Source of the DNA: Cellvibrio sp. KY-YJ-3
GTDB lineage: Bacteria; Pseudomonadota; Gammaproteobacteria; Pseudomonadales; Cellvibrionaceae
DNA: 64,000 bases
Reading direction: 5' to 3'
Assembly (NCBI RefSeq): GCF_008806955.1
Contig: NZ_CP031727.1
Location: forward strand, 3,672,001-3,736,000
Positions 56,378-64,000 of the stretch are shown piece after piece. Below the pieces are notes generated by a model, which saw only the letters and a program-made list of their open reading frames with translations, had not been told where the DNA came from and did no database searches. How positions within the stretch are numbered: position 1 is the first letter of the stretch; every line of letters starts with the position of its first letter. Made by a program: the position numbers and the translations under genes.

Positions 56378-56542
56378 ACGAAGGGGAGTAGTTATTACCG
56401 CGCAGGTCGTCAATACGAGTCAAAGCTCCGGTCGCGCGGGCAAGGTAATACCTTGTAAACGAGACCTTTGTCGCAATGACAAAGGCTTTCGTATATCTCC
56501 AATTTGCCCGTCATTGCGTCATTTAACCGACTTTGACGGAGC
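56378..56542 (+). promoter_or_regulatory. yybP-ykoY (Mn2+) riboswitch ahead of the TerC gene
   Basis: Shows the family's conserved AAGGGGAGUAG (56381-56391) and GAGACCUUUGUC (56461-56472). Expression platform: CCGTCA (56508-56513) pairs with TGACGG (56534-56539), covering the ribosome site CGGAG. A competing 9-bp helix joins CGCAATGAC (56472-56480) to GTCATTGCG (56510-56518) and would free it. The rest of the 348-bp gap (56200-56343) shows nothing. Confidence 0.85.
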
Positions 56543-56547
56543 CTTTC

Positions 56548-57603
56548 ATGCTAAACATCCTTTCTTTTTCATCGCTACCAAGCGCCGAAACCGGGCAGCT
56601 TGCTGCAGCAATCCAAACTGCAAATGACACAACGACATCTCTCCAATCTATTGGCACCTGGTGGATGTGGCTGGCTTTTTTCACAATTGTGCTTGTAGTA
56701 CTCGCTATTGATTTGATTTTTGTTGGTGGCGGAAAACAACACCGCGTTTCACTTAAAGAAGCAGGCAGTTGGTCACTGGTGTGGGTTAGCCTTGCATTAA
56801 GTTTTGGGGCAGGCTTATGGTTTTATCTGGACGCCCACTACACCCGTGAATTTGCAAACACCAAAACTATGGAGTATTTGACCGGTTATCTGATTGAAAA
56901 ATCATTGGCCGTGGACAATGTGTTTGTTTGGTTAATGCTATTTAACTTTTTTGCCATACCGCTCGAATTACAAAAACGAGTGTTAACCTATGGAGTGCTC
57001 GGCGCAATTATTCTGCGCACTATTATGATTTTTGCTGGAGTTTGGTTAATCGCACATTTCCATTGGTTACTGTATGTATTTGGTGCGTTTTTATTACTGA
57101 CTGGTATAAAAATGTGGTGGATGGCAGACAAACAAATAGACCTTAACAATAACCCTCTACTTAACTGGTTTAAGCGGCATTTTGCCATTAGCGATCACTT
57201 GGAAGGCGAGCGCTTTTTTGTTGTCGTCAATGGTGTGAAACTCATGACACCATTATTTTTGGCATTAATTATGGTGGAAATCTCGGATATTATTTTTGCA
57301 GTGGATTCGATTCCGGCTATTTTCGCGATTACTTCTGATCCATTTATCGTACTCACATCCAATATCTTTGCAATTCTTGGTCTGCGTGCCATGTATTTTT
57401 TGCTGGCTGATATTGCAGATCGCTTCGCTTACATTAAATATGGTTTAGCCTTGGTGCTCATTTTTATTGGAGTAAAAATGTTGTTGATCGACATTTATAA
57501 AATTCCAATTGGCGTATCACTTACCACTGTTGCTTTATTAATTGGGGGATCAGTGCTGATTTCCTGGATAAAAACCAAGCCCGCAGCTTCGGGAACCGAG
57601 TAA
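56548..57603 (+). CDS. TerC family integral membrane protein (Alx-like)
   Basis: 351 residues with eight or nine TM helices. Family motifs 'YLTGYLIEKSLAVDNVFVWL', 'LMVEISDIIFAVDSIPAIFA' (acidic residues in TM) and 'FAIFGLRAMYF'-type 'IFAILGLRAMYFLLADI'. E. coli Alx, under the same riboswitch class, is linked to manganese export and alkaline pH; this protein is likely a manganese exporter. The ATG at 56548 has GGAG 6 nt upstream; a TTG at 56533 is discounted. Confidence 0.92.
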   Translation: MLNILSFSSLPSAETGQLAAAIQTANDTTTSLQSIGTWWMWLAFFTIVLVVLAIDLIFVGGGKQHRVSLKEAGSWSLVWVSLALSFGAGLWFYLDAHYTREFANTKTMEYLTGYLIEKSLAVDNVFVWLMLFNFFAIPLELQKRVLTYGVLGAIILRTIMIFAGVWLIAHFHWLLYVFGAFLLLTGIKMWWMADKQIDLNNNPLLNWFKRHFAISDHLEGERFFVVVNGVKLMTPLFLALIMVEISDIIFAVDSIPAIFAITSDPFIVLTSNIFAILGLRAMYFLLADIADRFAYIKYGLALVLIFIGVKMLLIDIYKIPIGVSLTTVALLIGGSVLISWIKTKPAASGTE

Positions 57604-57604
57604 C

Positions 57605-57641
57605 AAAAACGCCTCCCTCGCATGTAGCAAGGGAGGCGTTT
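57605..57641. terminator. Bidirectional terminator between the TerC gene and cysG
   Basis: Stem aaacgcctccct/agggaggcgttt (57607-57618 with 57630-57641) between convergent genes. Confidence 0.85.
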
Positions 57642-57650
57642 ACTGGTTTA

Positions 57651-59036
57651 TCACGCCGGATTAAACCATTTTAAACTATCATGCAATTTTACTACTTCAC
57701 CCACAATAAACAGGGTTGGAGCATGCACATCATTTGCTGCCACTACATCGGCAATCGACTGTAAGTCGGCAATCAAAACACGCTGCTCCTGAGTCGTACC
57801 TTTTTCAATCAAAGCAACCGGTGTTTGTGGTGAACGACCATGACTGATGAGCGATTCACAAATCTCTTTTAATCCAACCAAACCCATATAAAAAACCAAC
57901 GTCTGTGTTGGGTTGGCCAACTCCGGCCATTGCAAATTGGTATTGTCGGACTTTAAGTGCCCTGTTACAAAACGCACCGATTGGGCGTAATCGCGATGTG
58001 TCAGTGGAATCCCTGCATAGGCAGAACAACCCGATGCCGCAGTAATACCCGGCACCACTTGAAATGGAATATTGTTTTGCGCAAGTAATTCAATTTCTTC
58101 ACCGCCACGCCCAAAAATAAACGGATCGCCCCCTTTCAAGCGCAACACCCGCTTACCTTCTTTGGCTAAATCAACCAACAGCTGATTGATATTTTCCTGC
58201 TCCATTGCATGTTCGCTGCGACGTTTGCCCACATAAATCCGCTCGGCATCGCGGCGCACTAGCTCCATTACACCATCTGATACCAAACGATCGTAAAGCA
58301 CCACATCGGCTTGTTGCATTAAACGTAGCGCGCGCAAGGTTAATAACTCTGGATCGCCAGGGCCGCCACCGACCAAATAAACTTCGCCTTGAGTAATGGT
58401 CTGATCTTCTTTGGCAATTTCAGTGGCGATAATATTTTCTGCCGCTGTTTCCTGACCATTCAAGGCTAACTCCGCTGCCGGGCCTTGCAGAATTTTCTCC
58501 CAAAAGCGACGCCGACTATCACCATCATCAAAACGCGCCTTAACACGGTCGCGCCAACTGCTCGCTATTTGCGCGAGGCGACCGTAGCTAGTGGGAATCA
58601 GTGTTTCAAGCTTCGCGCGAATTAAACGCGCCAATACCGGCGATTCACCACCACTGGAAATTGCAATCACCAAGGGAGAGCGGTCAATAATTGCAGGAGT
58701 GATGTAAGTGCAAAGCGCAGGGCTGTCCACCACATTCACCGGTAAGTTACGCGCTTGGGCATCCGCGGAAATCTGCTCATTGAGTGTTTCGATATCCGTC
58801 GCGGCAATGGCAATGACACAATCATTTAAATCACTGGTTTGATATTCACGCTCATGCAACTCGCCATTATTTTGCGCAACCAGTTCGCGTAATTCGCTGG
58901 AAATTTCCGGCGCAACCACCCTCAAACGCGCCCCCGCCTTGGAGAGCAATCGCCCTTTGCGCGTTGCAATATCGCCACCACCGACTAACAGGCAGAGGCG
59001 GTTCTTTAAATCGAGAAAGACGGGAAAATATTCCAT
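57651..59036 (-). CDS. cysG: Siroheme synthase CysG
   Basis: 461 residues. N-terminal precorrin-2 dehydrogenase/ferrochelatase ('[20 protein letters not shown]') with the phosphorylatable-Ser region '[19 protein letters not shown]', and C-terminal uroporphyrinogen-III methyltransferase ('[20 protein letters not shown]', '[17 protein letters not shown]', '[20 protein letters not shown]'). It makes siroheme for sulfite and nitrite reductases. Starts 3 bp after the fic stop, so it may be translated from the fic mRNA. Confidence 0.96.
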   Translation of the reverse strand: MEYFPVFLDLKNRLCLLVGGGDIATRKGRLLSKAGARLRVVAPEISSELRELVAQNNGELHEREYQTSDLNDCVIAIAATDIETLNEQISADAQARNLPVNVVDSPALCTYITPAIIDRSPLVIAISSGGESPVLARLIRAKLETLIPTSYGRLAQIASSWRDRVKARFDDGDSRRRFWEKILQGPAAELALNGQETAAENIIATEIAKEDQTITQGEVYLVGGGPGDPELLTLRALRLMQQADVVLYDRLVSDGVMELVRRDAERIYVGKRRSEHAMEQENINQLLVDLAKEGKRVLRLKGGDPFIFGRGGEEIELLAQNNIPFQVVPGITAASGCSAYAGIPLTHRDYAQSVRFVTGHLKSDNTNLQWPELANPTQTLVFYMGLVGLKEICESLISHGRSPQTPVALIEKGTTQEQRVLIADLQSIADVVAANDVHAPTLFIVGEVVKLHDSLKWFNPA

Positions 59037-59039
59037 AAA

Positions 59040-59768
59040 TTACTGCTTAATACCTAAGGCAAAAAAATAGGGTTCAAAACTTTTTTCAACCACTTCAATT
59101 ATCAACTCAATAAAAGGCTGGTAATCGCCTTTTACATGCGCATTATCTAACGCTTGGTAATATCTCAGCCGCTGCTCAACTGGAATCACAACGGGAGGGA
59201 AACCCGCTTTCATTAGCTCCAAATTCATCAACAACCGCGAAGTGCGGCCATTGCCATCCACAAACGGGTGAATACCCACAAAATCCACATGCACCCGTGC
59301 AGCATATTCAACCGGATGTAAATCAGGATTTAATGAAGCGACAAAACGAGCCATTTGCTCTGGCACAAGAACATGATCTGGCGGAGTATGGGTTGCACCG
59401 GAAATTAACACGTTCAGGTTGCGATAACGCCCGGCATTTTGTTCATCAATATTTTTAAGAATTAATTGGTGAATATTGCGAATCTGCCATTCAGATAAAA
59501 CCTCGCGTTGCTGCACCAATTCTTCCACAAACATAATCGCATCGCGATGATTAATCGCTTCAAAATGTTCGCGAAGGCTTTTACCGCCCACCGTAATACC
59601 TTCCAGCACCACTTTGGTTTCCATCAAGGTAAGGGTATTGCCTTCGATGGCGTTGGAGTTATACGTCCAGCGCAACACCAGATCTTCATGCAGGTTTTTG
59701 ACAACTGTTTCCGGCAAGGGGCGATGGGCATCGAGAGTTGCTTTTAGGTGATCGATTTTTGTGAACAT
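59040..59768 (-). CDS. Fic family protein (probable AMP transferase)
   Basis: 242 residues. N-terminal inhibitory helix 'TYNSNAIEGNTLTL' with the S/T-x-x-x-E-G/N motif (class II), and the Fic core 'GIHPFVDGNGRTSRLLMNLE' with complete H-P-F-x-D-G-N-G-R. It should transfer AMP from ATP to hydroxyls of target proteins and be restrained by its own Glu. No separate antitoxin is seen. Lies between serS and cysG, 3 bp before cysG, with a palindromic repeat on its upstream side. Confidence 0.92.
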   Translation of the reverse strand: MFTKIDHLKATLDAHRPLPETVVKNLHEDLVLRWTYNSNAIEGNTLTLMETKVVLEGITVGGKSLREHFEAINHRDAIMFVEELVQQREVLSEWQIRNIHQLILKNIDEQNAGRYRNLNVLISGATHTPPDHVLVPEQMARFVASLNPDLHPVEYAARVHVDFVGIHPFVDGNGRTSRLLMNLELMKAGFPPVVIPVEQRLRYYQALDNAHVKGDYQPFIELIIEVVEKSFEPYFFALGIKQ

Positions 59769-59795
59769 CTAATTATCCTTCTCTCAAAAACAAAA

Positions 59796-59827
59796 GGTGG
59801 GTATCGCTTGCGCTCCACCCACCCTAC
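59796..59827 (-). repeat. GTAG-headed palindromic repeat between serS and fic
   Basis: On the minus strand GTAG, then GGTGGGT...ACCCACC with loop GGAGCGCAAGCGAT, the same loop core as the copy at 7331. Confidence 0.7.
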
Positions 59828-59852
59828 AAATCCACACGAGTGAATATTGCAA

Positions 59853-61561
<1,709 letters not shown>

Positions 61562-61562
61562 A

Positions 61563-62915
61563 TTATTTTCCGGGCGATTTTTTGTAGCGTTTCTTTTTAC
61601 TTTGCTTATCCAACTCGCGTAGATGGGCAAGCTTTTCCTGAATTTTTAATTCCAAACCACGTTCGACCGGTTGGTAGTAACGCGCTTGGGCGATCTCTTC
61701 CGGCAAATAATTTTCACCTGCCGCATAGGCGCCGGGTTCGTCGTGGGCGTAGCGATATTCCGCACCGTAATCCATGCTTTTCATCAGCTTGGTCGGTGCA
61801 TTGCGTAAATGCATGGGAACATCAAATGCGGGTTGGGAGCGAACATCAGCCATGACCTGATTGAACGCATTATACACAGCATTACTTTTGGGTGCGCAGG
61901 CCAAATACACCACGGCTTGGGCGATGGCCAACTGCCCTTCCGGGCTACCTAAACGTTCCTGTACATCCCATGCGGATAAACAGAGCGGCAACGCGCGTGG
62001 GTCAGCATTCCCTATATCCTCACTTGCCATACGCACCACCCGGCGGGCGATATAAAGTGGATCGCAGCCACCATCAAGCATTCTGGCAAGCCAGTAAAGT
62101 GCGCCGTCGGGCGATGAGCCGCGCACGGATTTATGCAGGGCGGAGATTTGCTCGTAGAAAATATCGCCGCCCTTATCGAAGCGACGCACATCGGACGCCA
62201 AGACTTCAGCAATCACTTGTTCATTGATGATTTTGTGATCGCCGGCGTCTTCGGCGAGATCAGCGGAAATTTCCAGCAAGTTAAGCGCTTTGCGTGCATC
62301 GCCATCGGCGGCTTGCGCGAGAGTCATTAGCGTATCCTTATCGATACGAATGTCCTGCCCGCCCAGGCCGCGTTCATTATCGTCGAGCGCCTGCTGTAAT
62401 ACGTCTTTTAATTGCTCGGGCTGCAGACCGCGCAGCACATACACACGGCACCGTGAGAGCAGTGCGTTGTTTAATTCAAACGAGGGATTTTCAGTGGTTG
62501 CACCGATAAAAATAAAAGTGCCGTCTTCCACATAAGGCAGAAATGCATCCTGTTGGGATTTGTTGAAGCGATGTACTTCATCGACAAATAAAATGGTTTT
62601 GCGACGACTGGAGATGCGCTCTTGCTGCGCGGTTGCGACAGCGGCACGAATTTCTTTTACGCCGGACAAAACCGCTGACAAGGATTCAAACCGCGCATCT
62701 GCCTGCTCGGCGAATAATTTGGCAAGCGAGGTTTTACCCACACCAGGTGGGCCCCACAAAATCATCGAGTGCAGTTGACCGCGAGTGATAGCTTCGCGCA
62801 GCGGTTTGCCCACACTGAGCAGGTGCTCCTGACCAATATAATCATCCAGATTGCGCGGGCGCATGCGCGCAGCAAGCGGTTGATATGCAGGGGCACTGCT
62901 GGCAAAAAGATCCAT
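61563..62915 (-). CDS. rarA: Replication-associated recombination protein A
   Basis: 450 residues. AAA+ ATPase with Walker A '[13 protein letters not shown]', Walker B '[16 protein letters not shown]', sensor '[19 protein letters not shown]' and a C-terminal tetramerisation region ('[20 protein letters not shown]'). Related to clamp-loader and RuvB proteins; acts at stalled forks. The Lys-rich C-terminal tail '[15 protein letters not shown]' is longer than in E. coli. Between lolA and crcB, as in pseudomonads. Confidence 0.95.
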   Translation of the reverse strand: MDLFASSAPAYQPLAARMRPRNLDDYIGQEHLLSVGKPLREAITRGQLHSMILWGPPGVGKTSLAKLFAEQADARFESLSAVLSGVKEIRAAVATAQQERISSRRKTILFVDEVHRFNKSQQDAFLPYVEDGTFIFIGATTENPSFELNNALLSRCRVYVLRGLQPEQLKDVLQQALDDNERGLGGQDIRIDKDTLMTLAQAADGDARKALNLLEISADLAEDAGDHKIINEQVIAEVLASDVRRFDKGGDIFYEQISALHKSVRGSSPDGALYWLARMLDGGCDPLYIARRVVRMASEDIGNADPRALPLCLSAWDVQERLGSPEGQLAIAQAVVYLACAPKSNAVYNAFNQVMADVRSQPAFDVPMHLRNAPTKLMKSMDYGAEYRYAHDEPGAYAAGENYLPEEIAQARYYQPVERGLELKIQEKLAHLRELDKQSKKKRYKKSPGK

Positions 62916-62952
62916 GGGCTTACATCTTTATAGGGTTAGATCCGATCAGTGT

Positions 62953-63582
62953 TTAATCCCTCAGGATCTCAACACCTTCGGGCGGCACAAAGAAAAAGTT
63001 TTCTTCCGGCAGTGCTTTGTTGCGCTGCACATTGCTCAATACACAGCGGGTCAACTGGCCCAGGCTGTCTTGAATCGCAAACTCGCTCAGCTGTCCGCTT
63101 TTAAACACCAGAATTAAATGCTGGAACATGCCCTCAGTCACCTTGGGTGTGAGGGTATATTTTTCTGCACTGCCATCCTGTTGATCGCGTGCGACAGAAA
63201 AGTTTTTACGCAACTGTTCGATGTCCGCACTCAACAATAATGCAGGCGTTTCGCGCAGGTCATCGGTAAATTCGCGGATATTCACCGTTTCCAAATCCGG
63301 ATCGTAGAGCCAAATAGTTTTATTGTTGGATACCAACAGCTGCGGCATAGGCTCCAGGGTTTTCCAATAAAATTTACCTGGGCGCATCAACATAAAATTG
63401 CCGCTACTGGATTCTTGCTCGACGCCAGCCTTGTCGTAAGTGGTCTGTACAAAATCACCTTGCAAGGTGTTCATGGCATCGAGTTGTTTGCGGAGCTGTG
63501 CAGCCGCCTGATCGTCAGCCGCATGAGCGGTAACCGACAACACCAACAGCAAACCAGTAAAAATGCGTGCAAAAACGTTCAT
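62953..63582 (-). CDS. lolA: Outer-membrane lipoprotein carrier protein LolA
   Basis: 209 residues with signal peptide ending 'VTAHAADDQ'. Body: 'LQGDFVQTTYDKAG', 'MLMRPGKFYWKTLEP' and 'QLLVSNNKTIWLYDPDLETV'. It carries lipoproteins from LolCDE across the periplasm to LolB. Downstream of ftsK with a 70-bp gap, before rarA. Confidence 0.95.
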   Translation of the reverse strand: MNVFARIFTGLLLVLSVTAHAADDQAAAQLRKQLDAMNTLQGDFVQTTYDKAGVEQESSSGNFMLMRPGKFYWKTLEPMPQLLVSNNKTIWLYDPDLETVNIREFTDDLRETPALLLSADIEQLRKNFSVARDQQDGSAEKYTLTPKVTEGMFQHLILVFKSGQLSEFAIQDSLGQLTRCVLSNVQRNKALPEENFFFVPPEGVEILRD

Positions 63583-63652
63583 ATAAATTCCAACAAGAGT
63601 ATTAAGTTACTGACACCGGAATCCTATCGGGTGCAGATGAACCTGAGATAAA

Positions 63653-64000
63653 TCAATCGCGCCCGCCCGGCACCAAAACTTCACGGTTTCCGTTGTGACC
63701 CGCCGCGGAAACAACACCCGCCATTTCCATGGTTTCAATTAGACGTGCGGCACGGTTATAACCGATGCGCAATTTTCGCTGTACCGAGGAAATGGAAGCC
63801 TTGCGCGATTCGATCACAAAAGCCACGGCTTCATCGTACAGCGCATCACTTTCATTATCGCCGCCCTCTTCACCACCTTCGCTCGGCATGCCTGGCACTG
63901 GAATCGAATTATTGCTGTCATCGGTAATGCCATCGATATAGTTGGGTTCACCACGTTTTTTCCAATCGGCCACCACGCGGTGAACCTCGTGGTCATCCAC
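63653..64000 (-). CDS. ftsK: DNA translocase FtsK, C-terminal end (5' end outside window)
   Basis: The last 115 residues only; the frame runs off the right edge. It shows the end of the motor domain ('[20 protein letters not shown]'), an acidic Gly-rich linker and the gamma winged helix that reads KOPS sequences ('[20 protein letters not shown]', '[20 protein letters not shown]'). FtsK pumps chromosome termini through the septum and activates XerCD. Confidence 0.95.
   Translation of the reverse strand: MDDHEVHRVVADWKKRGEPNYIDGITDDSNNSIPVPGMPSEGGEEGGDNESDALYDEAVAFVIESRKASISSVQRKLRIGYNRAARLIETMEMAGVVSAAGHNGNREVLVPGGRD

Overview
The window looks like core chromosome of a gammaproteobacterium close to Cellvibrio (Cellvibrionales). 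Three blocks support this. The translation cluster runs thrS-infC-rpmI-rplT-pheS-pheT-ihfA-merR-tRNA-Pro. The block ftsK-lolA-rarA-crcB-serS-(fic)-cysG has pseudomonad-like order. FabV, NfuA, MetH, CreBCD and a PiuA/PiuC iron module are of the types found in that group. The organism assignment is inferred from gene content and order, not from a database comparison. I see no prophage, insertion sequence, rRNA operon or CRISPR array.

Layout. 1-4.1 kb: the end of a GlxA-like AraC regulator, ibpA behind a sigma-32-type promoter and a ROSE-like RNA thermometer, a TIGR01777 epimerase-like gene, a ribosome hibernation factor, a SapC-family protein and tRNA-Pro(GGG). 4.3-11.8 kb (minus strand): the thrS to merR cluster. 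Here infC has no ordinary start codon and appears to start at AUC, and a terminator plus a Phe-containing mini-ORF lies ahead of pheS. 11.9-17.1 kb: a MacA-MacB-outer membrane factor efflux operon and a small membrane protein. 17.2-26.5 kb: a Fur-box-associated iron island with two TonB-dependent receptors, a PiuC-type dioxygenase, a PepSY membrane protein, two exported proteins (DUF2271, DUF4198) and a membrane flavoreductase. 26.7-29.5 kb: three tightly packed genes for exported proteins (solute-binding-like, lipoprotein, Sel1/TonB-C).

29.5-34.2 kb: nfuA and metH, divergent, with a strong hairpin in the metH leader. 34.2-39.5 kb: an accessory stretch with a DUF2971 gene, a small unknown gene, a gene broken by a frameshift, an outer-membrane barrel, a YjdF-like membrane protein and a HipB/HipA toxin-antitoxin pair. 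39.5-48.8 kb: envelope and metabolic genes (CvpA-DUF4124 protein, LpxL-like and YihG-like acyltransferases, DUF481, DUF2789, a second signal peptidase I, a nucleotidase, fabV, MAPEG protein, aldo/keto reductase). 48.9-53.6 kb: creD, creC and creB with a direct-repeat array ahead of creD. 53.7-57.6 kb: a YdeP-type molybdoenzyme and a TerC-family gene behind a yybP-ykoY (manganese) riboswitch. 57.6-64 kb: cysG, an inserted fic gene, serS, crcB, rarA, lolA and the end of ftsK.

A family of short palindromes that all begin with GTAG is scattered in intergenic sites, alone or as inverted pairs. It looks like a REP/BIME family. The least described items are the infC AUC start, the riboswitch switching helices, the two-gene equivalent of PiuB, the Sel1/TonB-C exported cluster, the metH leader hairpin and the creD repeat array.
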